DNA of 64,000 nt. Source: Flavicella sp964230805. Its GTDB lineage: Bacteria; Bacteroidota; Bacteroidia; Flavobacteriales; Flavobacteriaceae. A program made the position numbers and the translations under genes. This document shows, one piece after another, positions 18,317-26,861 of the stretch (position 1 is its first letter; the number at the start of each line of letters is the position of its first letter). The notes beneath the pieces were generated by a model that was given only the letters and a program-made list of their open reading frames with translations, had not been told where the DNA came from and did no database searches. The stretch is from NCBI GenBank assembly GCA_964230805.1, contig CAXRIA010000009.1:1-64000 (forward strand), written 5' to 3'.

Positions 18317-19597
18317 TTAATAATTGTATTTGTCTTTCCAGCGTTTTTTTAAAAAATCTCGAAAGTTGTTTTCTCTGGAGTTGTTGCCAGGTTCGTAAAA
18401 TTTGGTATTTGAAATGGCATCTGGTAAGAATTCTTGCATCGCAAAATTATTTTCGTGATGATGCGCGTATTGGTAGTTTTTTCCATAATCCAAGTCTTTC
18501 ATCAGTTGGGTAGGTGCATTTCTTAGGTGCAATGGCACAGAGAGATCGCCTGTTTTCCGAACGAGTTCTTGAGCTTCGTTGATTGCTGCGTAAGCACTGT
18601 TGCTTTTGGGAGCGTTGGCCAAATAAATGGCACATTGACTCAATAAAATACGTGATTCAGGAAGGCCTACAGAAGCCACTGCCTGAAAAGTAGAGTTGGC
18701 CATGATCAATGCGGTAGGGTTGGCGTTTCCGATATCTTCTGAGGCAAGAATAAGTAGGCGACGCGCAATAAACTTCACATCTTCTCCGCCCTCAATCATT
18801 CGGGCCAACCAATACACAGCAGCATTGGGATCACTTCCTCTAATGGATTTTATAAAAGCAGATACGATGTCGTAATGTTGTTCACCTGTTTTATCGTAAC
18901 GTACCGTGTTTTTTTGAACTTTTTTCAGGACCAATTCATTGCTTATGGTCACAGGGGCTTCTTCAGAGGAGACCACAAGCTCAAAAATATTTAATAATTT
19001 TCTCGCATCTCCACTCGATACCTGTATCAGCGCATCGGTTTCCTTGAGTGAAACCTCTTTTTCCTTAATCAGTGGGTCAATTTTTATGGCACGATGCAAA
19101 AGAGCCACCAAATCAGTTTTGTCAAAAGCGTTTAAAATGTATACCTGACATCGGGAAAGCAGTGCGGGAATCACCTCAAAACTGGGGTTCTCCGTCGTTG
19201 CGCCCACCAATGTGATCCATCCTTTTTCTACAGCTGCTAGCAGTGAATCTTGTTGCGATTTACTAAAGCGGTGTATCTCGTCAATGAATAAAATCGGATT
19301 TTTAGCAGTGAATAGGCCTTCGCTGTTTCTCGCTTTCTCTATGACAGCCCGCACATCTTTTACCCCGGAATTAATAGCGCTCAAGGTGTAAAAAGGTCGT
19401 TCCGATACTTTTGCGATGATATTTGCCAACGTGGTTTTTCCAATACCAGGAGGTCCCCATAAAATAAGAGATGGGATAATTCCCTTTTGGATGTGTTGGG
19501 TCAAAACACCTTTCGGACCCACAAGGTGTTGCTGACTGATATAGTCTTCTAAGGTTTTGGGACGAATACGTTCTGCCAAGGGTTGGTTTATACTCAA
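18317..19597 (-). CDS. rarA: Replication-associated recombination protein A (AAA+ ATPase)
   Basis: 426 residues. RarA/MgsA acts at stalled replication forks and binds SSB and DNA ends. Seen: Walker A GPPGIGKTT at ~50, Walker B LFIDEIHRF at ~104, sensor 1 GATTENPSF, arginine finger LSRCQVY, then the C-terminal tetramerisation domain (ASEDIGNANPTAL, YGKNYQYAHHHENNF). The start is read as TTG 19597 because no ATG lies nearer the conserved QPLAERIRPKTLEDYI segment. Divergent from the rhomboid gene. Confidence 0.94.
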   Translation of the reverse strand: MSINQPLAERIRPKTLEDYISQQHLVGPKGVLTQHIQKGIIPSLILWGPPGIGKTTLANIIAKVSERPFYTLSAINSGVKDVRAVIEKARNSEGLFTAKNPILFIDEIHRFSKSQQDSLLAAVEKGWITLVGATTENPSFEVIPALLSRCQVYILNAFDKTDLVALLHRAIKIDPLIKEKEVSLKETDALIQVSSGDARKLLNIFELVVSSEEAPVTISNELVLKKVQKNTVRYDKTGEQHYDIVSAFIKSIRGSDPNAAVYWLARMIEGGEDVKFIARRLLILASEDIGNANPTALIMANSTFQAVASVGLPESRILLSQCAIYLANAPKSNSAYAAINEAQELVRKTGDLSVPLHLRNAPTQLMKDLDYGKNYQYAHHHENNFAMQEFLPDAISNTKFYEPGNNSRENNFRDFLKKRWKDKYNY

Positions 19598-19691
19598 AAT
19601 AGAATTTCTTTTTTTGGAAAGATAAAAATACGAAAATAAGGTGGATTATTGTTGTGGTGTTTTTTATTTTAGCGAGAAGCATCTTGTAAAT

Positions 19692-20372
19692 ATGAATGAA
19701 CAAAAAACACAATTCCGTTTTTCGGCAAATGTGCTGAGAATTCCATGTATCATGCTCTTTTTCATGTGGGGGTTGTATTGGATAGAGATAAAATTCCATT
19801 TGAATTTTACAAATTTTGGGATTTTACCTAAAAAGCTGTCCGGATTGCGAGGGATTGTTTTTGCTCCCTTCATCCATGCAAATGCCAAACACTTGTTCAA
19901 CAATAGTTTACCGGCAGTCTTTTTTGTTGGAATGTTGTTTTATTTTTACCAGGTATTGGCCAAAAAAGTCTTGTTATTGGGTTTTTTTGCAACGGGAGTT
20001 TTGACATGGCTTATCGGAGCATCGGCGTATCACATAGGCATGAGTGGAATCATATACATGCTTTTTAGTTTTTTGTTTTTTAGTGGAGTCATGCGCGGGT
20101 ATTATCGATTGATCGCAGTTTCACTCATCGTTATTTTTATGTACGGCAGCATGATGTGGTATTTATTTCCTATCAAGGATGGAATTTCTTGGGAAGGGCA
20201 TTTGTCAGGTTTTGTCACGGGGTTGTTCTTGGCAATTTATTACCGGAAACAAGGACCACAGAAAATGTCCTATGAATTTGTAGAAAGTGAATTTGATACT
20301 TGGTTTGATGAAGATGGTAATTTCAATCCACCTTTAGACGAGCAAACTTCTGATGATTTCAAAGAGACATGA
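19692..20372 (+). CDS. Rhomboid family intramembrane serine protease
   Basis: 226 residues with six predicted membrane segments. The catalytic dyad is visible: Ser in HIGMSGIIYM and His in WEGHLSGFVTG, plus the HANAKHLFNNSLPAVF segment with the conserved H/N of the second helix. Rhomboids cleave membrane proteins within the bilayer; the substrate is unknown. Start at ATG 19692, since the upstream in-frame codons from 19641 lack a signal. The C-terminus ends in an acidic cytosolic tail. Confidence 0.9.
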   Translation: MNEQKTQFRFSANVLRIPCIMLFFMWGLYWIEIKFHLNFTNFGILPKKLSGLRGIVFAPFIHANAKHLFNNSLPAVFFVGMLFYFYQVLAKKVLLLGFFATGVLTWLIGASAYHIGMSGIIYMLFSFLFFSGVMRGYYRLIAVSLIVIFMYGSMMWYLFPIKDGISWEGHLSGFVTGLFLAIYYRKQGPQKMSYEFVESEFDTWFDEDGNFNPPLDEQTSDDFKET

Positions 20373-20414
20373 GCTTCCATAAGGTTTTTTCGGACCGAAA
20401 ACCATTCAAAACAG

Positions 20415-21155
20415 TTACAAACGCTGACGGACGGTTTCGTACAAGAAGGCTCCACAAGCCACTGAGACATTTAACGAACCAATGGTTCCCTTCAAAGGAA
20501 GTTTGGCTTTTTTATCCACCATTTTTAAGATGGATGGGTTGATTCCTCTATCTTCTGATCCCATAATAATTGCAGTGGGTTTGTTGAAATTTACCGTGTA
20601 AAGAGAGGTTTCTGTTTTTTCTGTCGCCGCTACAATTTGTACATCTGCGGCTTGCAAAATAAATAGGGCGTCTTTGATATGATCAACCTTGCAGATAGGA
20701 ATGTTAAAAGCCGCACCGGCAGAGGTTTTTACAGTTTCTGCGTTGACGGGCGCATTTCCTTGTTTTTGAATGATAATTCCGTGAACCCCTGTACATGCAG
20801 CAGTTCGTATGATGGCACCAAAATTACGTACGTCTGAAACCTGGTCTAAAAGCAAAAACAATGGGGTTTCTTTTTTGTCAATGGTATTCATTAATAAACC
20901 TTCCAAATCATGGAAATGAATGGGAGCAATTTGAGCAACGGCACCTTGGTGATTGTTGTATTTAGAAAGCTTGTCCAGTTTTTCTACAGGTACATAGCTG
21001 AATGCAATATTGTTTTGTTTCAAAGTTTGCATGAGTTCCTGCATCAAAGCGCCTGTACTTCCTTTTTGAATAAATACTTTGTCTATCGATTTATTGCTGT
21101 GTATTGCCTCCAATACAGCTCTGATCCCGAAAATTCTAGAGGTTTTTGCTTCCAT
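20415..21155 (-). CDS. rlmB: 23S rRNA (guanosine-2'-O)-methyltransferase, RlmB/TrmH family
   Basis: 246 residues of the SpoU/TrmH (SPOUT) class. N-terminal substrate-binding domain (IFGIRAVLEAIHS) and the C-terminal knot with motif 1 (DVRNFGAIIRTA), motif 2 (IIMGSEDRGI) and motif 3 (LNVSVACGAFLYE). RlmB methylates G2251 of 23S rRNA; other TrmH-family sites are possible, so the exact base is inferred. ATG 21155 is 4 nt after a TACCTTTG box, so the mRNA would be nearly leaderless or start from another promoter. Confidence 0.9.
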   Translation of the reverse strand: MEAKTSRIFGIRAVLEAIHSNKSIDKVFIQKGSTGALMQELMQTLKQNNIAFSYVPVEKLDKLSKYNNHQGAVAQIAPIHFHDLEGLLMNTIDKKETPLFLLLDQVSDVRNFGAIIRTAACTGVHGIIIQKQGNAPVNAETVKTSAGAAFNIPICKVDHIKDALFILQAADVQIVAATEKTETSLYTVNFNKPTAIIMGSEDRGINPSILKMVDKKAKLPLKGTIGSLNVSVACGAFLYETVRQRL

Positions 21156-21159
21156 GCGG

Positions 21160-21167
21160 CAAAGGTA
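21160..21167 (-). promoter_or_regulatory. Possible -7 box of rlmB
   Basis: TACCTTTG on the minus strand. It matches TAnnTTTG, but ends only 4 nt before the ATG, which would require a leaderless transcript or make this match fortuitous. Confidence 0.3.
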
Positions 21168-21441
21168 GTTTAAAATAATAAAATAGAACGCGAAGCGGAC
21201 GGATGGTTTTTGTTGAAATAAATGAAGGGTACAAATGAGCAAAAAGTTGTGGCGAAATCTCGATTTTTATTTTTTGCGTTGTTGAATGGTGGTGAAACAA
21301 ACAAGTATATTCATGTATGGAAACTGAATTGTTTTTTTCTCATTTAAAATGAAAGTAGACGTTACGAAAAAGAGGTCAAACTACGTTTTTTTTGTAGAAA
21401 AGAGCGCGAATGATAATGTTTTGAAATTTAGTGTTTTGATG
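21168..21441. other. Divergent spacer upstream of the ribosomal cluster
   Basis: AT-rich spacer between rlmB and the rpsL promoter. I see no gene, RNA gene or clear hairpin in it. Confidence 0.4.
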
Positions 21442-21472
21442 TTTGAATAAAAAGAAAAATATTGTACATTTG
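21442..21472 (+). promoter_or_regulatory. rpsL operon promoter (TTTG-N19-TACATTTG)
   Basis: TTTG at 21442-21445, 19 nt, then TACATTTG at 21465-21472 followed by GCACC. A near-ideal Bacteroidota vegetative promoter, and the same -7 core with GCACC recurs before rplC. Confidence 0.8.
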
Positions 21473-21527
21473 CACCCTCTAAAAAAGTTAGAGATCAATA
21501 AATAAACGTAATTTATAACAAATTAGT

Positions 21528-21902
21528 ATGCCAACTATTCAACAATTAGTACGCAAAGGAAGAACCCAAAACACTAAGAAGAGTAAATCGGCTGCTTTGA
21601 ATTCGTGTCCTCAAAGAAGAGGGGTATGTACACGTGTTTACACAACAACACCAAAAAAACCAAACTCAGCAATGCGTAAAGTTGCCAGAGTACGTTTGAC
21701 AAATGGTAATGAGGTAAATGCTTACATCCCAGGAGAAGGGCACAATTTACAAGAGCACTCGATAGTATTAGTAAGGGGAGGAAGAGTAAAAGATTTACCA
21801 GGGGTAAAATATCACGTAGTCCGTGGTGCATTAGATACAGCTGGAGTTGAGGGAAGAACTCAACGTAGATCTAAATACGGAGCAAAACGTCCTAAGAAGT
21901 AA
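21528..21902 (+). CDS. rpsL: 30S ribosomal protein S12
   Basis: 124 residues, full length. S12 sits at the decoding centre of the 30S subunit. The loop TTPKKPNSAMRKVARVRL around residues 40-57 carries the lysine where streptomycin-resistance changes occur, and it has the sensitive form KPNSA. The second decoding loop (GGRVKDLPGVKYH) is intact. First gene of the rpsL-rpsG-fusA-rpsJ block, with a ~50-nt leader after its promoter. Confidence 0.98.
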   Translation: MPTIQQLVRKGRTQNTKKSKSAALNSCPQRRGVCTRVYTTTPKKPNSAMRKVARVRLTNGNEVNAYIPGEGHNLQEHSIVLVRGGRVKDLPGVKYHVVRGALDTAGVEGRTQRRSKYGAKRPKK

Positions 21903-22008
21903 ATCCGTGCGCGGTAGTTCGCTGCTTGTCAATGTTGAAAATTTCATTTTAGGAATCCGACAGCGGCAAAGGGGCCTGCCAAACACACAAAAAAAACACT
22001 CAGAAATC
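21903..22008 (+). promoter_or_regulatory. Structured rpsL-rpsG spacer, possible S7 autoregulation site
   Basis: A 106-nt GC-richer spacer with inverted segments (GCGG..CCGC-type pairs around 21908-21975). In E. coli the S12-S7 spacer binds S7 for translational feedback. Whether this one does is inference from position only. Confidence 0.3.
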
Positions 22009-22485
22009 ATGAGAAAAAGAAGAGCGAAAAAAAGAGTTCTTTTACCAGATCCAAAGTTTAACGATCAATTAGCAACACGTTTTGTGAATATGTTAATGTG
22101 GGACGGTAAGAAATCAGTAGCATTCAAAGTATTTTACGATGCCTTAGATATCGTAGAAGAGAAAAAAGGAGAGGAAGAGAAATCTGCCTTAGAAATCTGG
22201 AAAGATGCGTTGTCGAATGTGATGCCACAAGTAGAGGTGCGTAGTCGTCGTGTCGGTGGAGCGAATTTTCAAATTCCAATGCCGATTCGACCAGATAGAA
22301 AAGTTTCCATGGCAATCAAATGGATGATATCTTACGCCAGAAAGAGAAATGAAAAAACAATGGCTCAAAAGTTAGCAGGTGAAATTTTAGCTGCTGCCAA
22401 AGAAGAAGGAGCTGCTGTTAAGAAAAGAGTGGATGTCCACAAAATGGCTGAAGCAAACAAAGCATTCTCACACTTTAGATTCTAA
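22009..22485 (+). CDS. rpsG: 30S ribosomal protein S7
   Basis: 158 residues. Primary 16S rRNA-binding protein that nucleates the 30S head. Recognised by MRKRRAKKRVLLPDPKFND at the start and the VRSRRVGGANFQIPMPI segment. ATG 22009 is chosen; the frame is open upstream to 21847 but that part covers the S12 end and the spacer. fusA follows 3 bp after the stop. Confidence 0.97.
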   Translation: MRKRRAKKRVLLPDPKFNDQLATRFVNMLMWDGKKSVAFKVFYDALDIVEEKKGEEEKSALEIWKDALSNVMPQVEVRSRRVGGANFQIPMPIRPDRKVSMAIKWMISYARKRNEKTMAQKLAGEILAAAKEEGAAVKKRVDVHKMAEANKAFSHFRF

Positions 22486-22488
22486 GAA

Positions 22489-24612
22489 ATGGCAAGAGAT
22501 TTAAAATTCACTAGAAATATTGGAATTGCTGCACACATTGATGCAGGAAAAACAACAACTACAGAACGTGTGTTGTACTACACAGGAGTTTCTCACAAAA
22601 TAGGAGAAGTTCACGACGGTGCAGCAACAATGGACTGGATGGAACAAGAGCAGGAAAGAGGAATTACTATTACTTCTGCTGCAACAACTTGTGAGTGGAA
22701 ATTTCCAACTGAAAATGGGAAACCTACGCCAGAAGCCAAAGGATACCACTTTAACATTATCGATACTCCGGGGCACGTTGATTTTACCGTAGAGGTGAAC
22801 AGATCATTGCGTGTATTGGATGGTTTGGTATTTTTGTTTAGTGCCGTGGATGGTGTAGAACCTCAGTCAGAGACCAACTGGAGATTGGCAGATAACTACC
22901 GTGTTCCAAGAATCGGTTTTGTAAACAAAATGGACCGACAAGGATCTAACTTTGGTAGAGTTTGTACTCAGGTAAAAGAAATGTTAGGGTCGAATGCCGT
23001 TGAAATTGTATTGCCAATCGGTGAGGAAGCAGATTTCAAAGGGATTGTTGACTTGGTAAAGAACAGAGCTATTATCTGGCATGAAGATACGCAAGGAGCT
23101 ACGTTTGATGTGGTTGATATTCCTGAAGACTTAGTAGACGAAGCTGCGGAAGCGCGTGCTAAATTGATCGAAGAAGTGGCTTCTTATGATGAAAACTTGT
23201 TAGAGAAATTCATGGAAGATGAGAATTCGATTACAGAAGAAGAAGTACATGCTGCTCTGAGAGCTGCTGTAATGGATATGGCAATCATTCCTATGATTTG
23301 TGGTTCGGCTTTTAAAAACAAAGGAGTTCAGTTTTTATTGGATGCAGTTTGTCGTTACTTGCCTTCTCCACTAGATAGAGATAATATTGTAGGAACGGAT
23401 CCTGATTCAGGAGAAGAAATTAGTAGAAAACCAGATGCAAAAGACGAATTTTCAGCCTTGGCATTTAAAATTGCAACCGATCCTTTTGTAGGTCGTTTGG
23501 CATTTTTCCGTGCTTACTCTGGGCGTTTGGATGCAGGTTCTTATATTTTAAACAACCGTTCAGGGAAAAAAGAACGTATCTCACGTATTTACCAAATGCA
23601 TGCCAATGAGCAAAAAGCAATCGATTTTATCGAAGCAGGTGATATTGGAGCAGCAGTTGGATTTAAAGATATCAAAACAGGAGATACGATGTCTTCTTTG
23701 AATGCGCCTATCGTGTTAGAATCGATGGACTTCCCAGATCCAGTAATTGGGATTTCTATTGAGCCAAAAACAAAAGGAGATGTGGATAAATTGGGTATTT
23801 CTCTAGCGAAATTAGCGGAAGAAGATCCAACCTTTACGGTGAAGACAGACGAAGCTTCTGGGCAAACAGTAATCTCAGGAATGGGAGAATTGCACCTAGA
23901 GGTTTTGGTAGATCGTTTGAAGCGTGAATTCAAAGTAGAGGTGAATCAAGGAGAACCTCAGGTAGAATACAAAGAAGCGGTAACAAGAGCTACCGATCAC
24001 AGAGAAACGTACAAGAAGCAATCTGGTGGACGTGGTAAATTTGGTGATATTGTATTTGAGATGGGGCCTGTTGATGAAGATTTCGAAGGAACTGGGCTGC
24101 AGTTTGTAGATGAGATCAAAGGAGGACGTATTCCAAAAGAATTTATTCCAGCGGTAGAAAAAGGATTTAAAGAATCGATGCAGAATGGACCATTGGCAGG
24201 ATTTGTCATGGATTCCTTGAAAGTGAGATTGATCGATGGATCTTTCCACCCAGTAGATTCTGATGCATTGTCTTTTGAATTGGCTGCAAAAATGGGATAC
24301 AAAGCATGTGCAAAAGCGGCAGGTGCTGTAATTCTTGAGCCTATTATGTTATTGGAGGTTTTGACACCAGAAGAAAACATGGGAGATATTGTAGGTGATT
24401 TGAACAGACGTAGAGGTCAGGTAAATGACATGAGTGATCGTTCAGGTTCTAAAGTTGTAAAAGCTGAGGTGCCATTATCTGAGATGTTTGGATACGTAAC
24501 AACATTGCGTACCTTGTCATCAGGTAGAGCTACATCGACGATGTCTTTTTCGCACTATGCACAAACACCTTCTAACGTATCAGAAGACGTAATTGCAAAA
24601 TCAAAAGAATAA
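22489..24612 (+). CDS. fusA: Translation elongation factor G
   Basis: 707 residues. The GTPase that drives translocation. G motifs: AHIDAGKTTTTE (G1), RGITITSAATT (G2), DTPGHVDFT (G3), NKMDRQG (G4) and GSAFKNKG (G5), followed by domains II-V, including domain IV with RGKFGDIVF and GGRIPKEFIPAVEKG. Full length. Only EF-G copy in the window; in the usual str-operon position, but with rpsJ rather than tuf behind it. Confidence 0.98.
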   Translation: MARDLKFTRNIGIAAHIDAGKTTTTERVLYYTGVSHKIGEVHDGAATMDWMEQEQERGITITSAATTCEWKFPTENGKPTPEAKGYHFNIIDTPGHVDFTVEVNRSLRVLDGLVFLFSAVDGVEPQSETNWRLADNYRVPRIGFVNKMDRQGSNFGRVCTQVKEMLGSNAVEIVLPIGEEADFKGIVDLVKNRAIIWHEDTQGATFDVVDIPEDLVDEAAEARAKLIEEVASYDENLLEKFMEDENSITEEEVHAALRAAVMDMAIIPMICGSAFKNKGVQFLLDAVCRYLPSPLDRDNIVGTDPDSGEEISRKPDAKDEFSALAFKIATDPFVGRLAFFRAYSGRLDAGSYILNNRSGKKERISRIYQMHANEQKAIDFIEAGDIGAAVGFKDIKTGDTMSSLNAPIVLESMDFPDPVIGISIEPKTKGDVDKLGISLAKLAEEDPTFTVKTDEASGQTVISGMGELHLEVLVDRLKREFKVEVNQGEPQVEYKEAVTRATDHRETYKKQSGGRGKFGDIVFEMGPVDEDFEGTGLQFVDEIKGGRIPKEFIPAVEKGFKESMQNGPLAGFVMDSLKVRLIDGSFHPVDSDALSFELAAKMGYKACAKAAGAVILEPIMLLEVLTPEENMGDIVGDLNRRRGQVNDMSDRSGSKVVKAEVPLSEMFGYVTTLRTLSSGRATSTMSFSHYAQTPSNVSEDVIAKSKE

Positions 24613-24629
24613 TCTCTAAATTATAAATC

Positions 24630-24935
24630 ATGAGTCAAAAAATTAGAATCAAATTAAAATCTTACGATTACAATTTAGTAGATAAGTCTGCTGAGAAAAT
24701 CGTAAAGACGGTAAAGTCTACAGGGGCAGTTGTAAACGGTCCAATTCCTTTGCCAACGAATAAAAAGATTTTTACAGTGTTGCGTTCACCGCACGTAAAT
24801 AAAAAATCAAGAGAACAATTTCAATTGAGTTCTTTCAAAAGATTGTTAGACATTTATAGTTCTTCTTCGAAAACTATCGATGCTTTGATGAAATTGGAAT
24901 TGCCAAGTGGAGTTGAAGTAGAAATTAAAGTATAA
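24630..24935 (+). CDS. rpsJ: 30S ribosomal protein S10
   Basis: 101 residues, full length. S10 belongs to the 30S head and, as NusE, to antitermination complexes. Recognised by IRIKLKSYDYNLVDKSA and the RSPHVNKKSREQFQ loop. Here it closes the str block: a strong terminator follows at once, so it is separated from rplC, which it precedes in one operon in E. coli. Confidence 0.97.
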   Translation: MSQKIRIKLKSYDYNLVDKSAEKIVKTVKSTGAVVNGPIPLPTNKKIFTVLRSPHVNKKSREQFQLSSFKRLLDIYSSSSKTIDALMKLELPSGVEVEIKV

Positions 24936-24955
24936 TTTCTCTCCTGTAATAAATA

Positions 24956-24987
24956 AAAACCGTCTCAATTTTGAGACGGTTTTTTTA
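24956..24987 (+). terminator. Intrinsic terminator after rpsJ
   Basis: Perfect stem AAACCGTCTCAA/TTGAGACGGTTT with a two-base loop and a run of seven T. It ends the rpsL-rpsJ transcript. Confidence 0.9.
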
Positions 24988-25103
24988 TGTGTCAAAGGGG
25001 CATTACTCTGATTATTTCATTGGAGATATTTGAAAGATAGATCGCTTAGAAACAGCGTGTGTAAAAAAATGCAAAATCATTTTTTTTTACAGTTTATAAA
25101 TCT

Positions 25104-25111
25104 TACATTTG
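25104..25111 (+). promoter_or_regulatory. -7 box of the rplC (S10-type) operon
   Basis: TACATTTG followed by GCACC, the same core as the rpsL promoter. The -33 position is only a T-run, so the upstream element is weak. The transcript would carry a ~190-nt leader. Confidence 0.6.
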
Positions 25112-25119
25112 CACCTCAT

Positions 25120-25306
25120 TTTGAATAGGGAAATTGCGTTTTGTAATTTCTTGGTACATGTCCGGAGCTGCGAGCGAAGGAAAAACGGTAAAAAATTGAA
25201 TCAGGGTTGAGGATATTTTGCCCTGTTTTTTTTTGATGAAAAGAAAAGTGTATCGGATCGAAATGAATAGGAATTGAATAGTAATAAATTAAATTAATAT
25301 ATAAAC
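25120..25306 (+). promoter_or_regulatory. Long rplC leader with attenuator-like hairpin
   Basis: The ~190-nt untranslated leader has a GC-rich segment (GTCCGGAGCTGCGAGCG, 25160-25176) and, at 25202-25234, a CAGGG/CCCTG stem with a 14-nt loop followed by nine T. The last element looks like a premature terminator placed 70 bp before rplC. Control of this operon by L4, as in gammaproteobacteria, is only an analogy. Confidence 0.4.
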
Positions 25307-25924
25307 ATGTCTGGGTTAATAGGAAAAAAGATCGGAATGACCAGTTTATTTGATGACAATGGAAAAAATATTCCATGTACCGTTATCGAAGTTGGTCCTT
25401 GTGTAGTTACCCAAGTCAGAACCGAAGAAGTAGACGGATACAATGCGTTGCAACTTGGTTTCGATGACAAAGCAGAGAAGCGTACAAACAGTGCTTCAAA
25501 AGGTCACTTTAAAAAGGCTGGAACAACTGCTAAGAAAAAAGTCGTGGAATTCAAAGGTTTTGAGGAGGAGTACAAACTAGGAGATACTTTAACAGTAGAT
25601 CTATTTGAAGAAGGAGAATTTGTTGATGTATCAGCTGTCTCAAAAGGAAAAGGATTTCAAGGAGTTGTAAAACGTCATGGTTTTGCCGGAGTTGGTCAAG
25701 CAACACACGGTCAGCACAATCGTTTGAGAGCTCCAGGTTCTATTGGTGCTGCATCTTATCCAGCAAGAGTATTCAAAGGAATGCGTATGGCAGGAAGAAT
25801 GGGTGGAGACAAAGTGAAAGTTCAAAACTTAAGAGTTTTAAAAGTAGTTTCTGAAAAGAATTTACTCGTAGTGAAAGGATGTATTCCAGGTCACAAAAAC
25901 GCTTACATAACGATTGAGAAATAA
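25307..25924 (+). CDS. rplC: 50S ribosomal protein L3
   Basis: 205 residues. Binds near the 3' end of 23S rRNA and reaches towards the peptidyl-transferase centre. Signature: GKKIGMTSLFDDNG at the start and the GSIGAASYPARVFKGMRMAG region. First gene of the second ribosomal block; its stop overlaps the rplD start (TAATG). Confidence 0.97.
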   Translation: MSGLIGKKIGMTSLFDDNGKNIPCTVIEVGPCVVTQVRTEEVDGYNALQLGFDDKAEKRTNSASKGHFKKAGTTAKKKVVEFKGFEEEYKLGDTLTVDLFEEGEFVDVSAVSKGKGFQGVVKRHGFAGVGQATHGQHNRLRAPGSIGAASYPARVFKGMRMAGRMGGDKVKVQNLRVLKVVSEKNLLVVKGCIPGHKNAYITIEK

Positions 25925-26553
25925 TGAAAGTAGCAGTTTTAGATATTACAGGAAAAGACACAGGAAGACAAGTAGAGCTTTCTGATGCTATATTCGGATT
26001 AGAGCCAAACAAGCACGCCATTTATTTGGACGTGAAACAACACTTGGCTAACAAGAGACAGGGAACGCACAAGGCAAAAGAAAGAGCTGAGATTGCAGGT
26101 TCTACTAGAAAAATAAAGAAGCAAAAAGGAACGGGTACTGCACGTGCAGGATCTATCAAGTCTCCTGTTTTCAGAGGGGGAGGTCGCGTTTTTGGACCAA
26201 GACCAAGAAATTATTCTTTTAAATTGAACAAAAACTTAAAGCGCTTGGCTCGTAGGTCAGCTTTGAGTACACAAGCAAAAGATCAAAATATTGTGGTGGT
26301 AGAAGATTTTTCTTTCGCTGCGCCAAAAACCAAAGATTTCTTGAATGTATTGAAAGCTTTTGGTGTTGAAGACAAAAAGTCTTTGTTTGTTTTGGGTGCT
26401 GCAAACAACAATGTTTATTTGTCAGCGAGAAACTTGAAAAAGGCCAACGTAATCACAAGTTCTGAGTTGAGTACTTACAAGGTGTTGAATACAAGTAAAG
26501 TTATCCTTTTGGAAGGAGCTTTAGAAGGAATTGAGTCTAATTTAAGTAAATAG
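25924..26553 (+). CDS. rplD: 50S ribosomal protein L4
   Basis: 209 residues, full length. L4 lines the exit tunnel; the extended loop KKQKGTGTARAGSIKSPVFRG is intact, with no change suggesting macrolide resistance. Starts one base inside the rplC stop, so coupled translation is likely. Confidence 0.97.
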   Translation: MKVAVLDITGKDTGRQVELSDAIFGLEPNKHAIYLDVKQHLANKRQGTHKAKERAEIAGSTRKIKKQKGTGTARAGSIKSPVFRGGGRVFGPRPRNYSFKLNKNLKRLARRSALSTQAKDQNIVVVEDFSFAAPKTKDFLNVLKAFGVEDKKSLFVLGAANNNVYLSARNLKKANVITSSELSTYKVLNTSKVILLEGALEGIESNLSK

Positions 26554-26561
26554 GTAACGAG

Positions 26562-26852
26562 ATGAGTATTTTAATAAAACCTATTATCACAGAAAAAGCG
26601 ACAAACGATAGCGAGTTGTACAACCGTTACTCATTTGTTGTCGCTCTTGGAGCGAATAAAGTAGAGATCAAAAAAGCTGTAGAAGCATCTTACGGAGTAT
26701 CTGTTGAGAAAGTAAGAACTATTGTTTATCCAGCAAAGAGAACTCAGAAGTATACAAAGAAAGGTGTGGTTTCTGGTTCTGTAGGTCAATACAAAAAAGC
26801 AATCGTTCAATTGTCAGATGGTGAAGCAATTGATTTTTACAACAATATTTAA
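26562..26852 (+). CDS. rplW: 50S ribosomal protein L23
   Basis: 96 residues. At the tunnel exit; docking site for trigger factor and SRP. Recognised by ILIKPIITEKAT at the start and KVRTIVYPAKRTQ. Short form without a long loop. In line between rplD and rplB. Confidence 0.96.
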   Translation: MSILIKPIITEKATNDSELYNRYSFVVALGANKVEIKKAVEASYGVSVEKVRTIVYPAKRTQKYTKKGVVSGSVGQYKKAIVQLSDGEAIDFYNNI

Positions 26853-26861
26853 TAACTAGAT

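Noticed and set aside
24936..25306. Small protein genes in the rplC leader
   Set aside because: The 86-residue minus-strand frame lies antisense to the promoter and leader and shows no protein family features.
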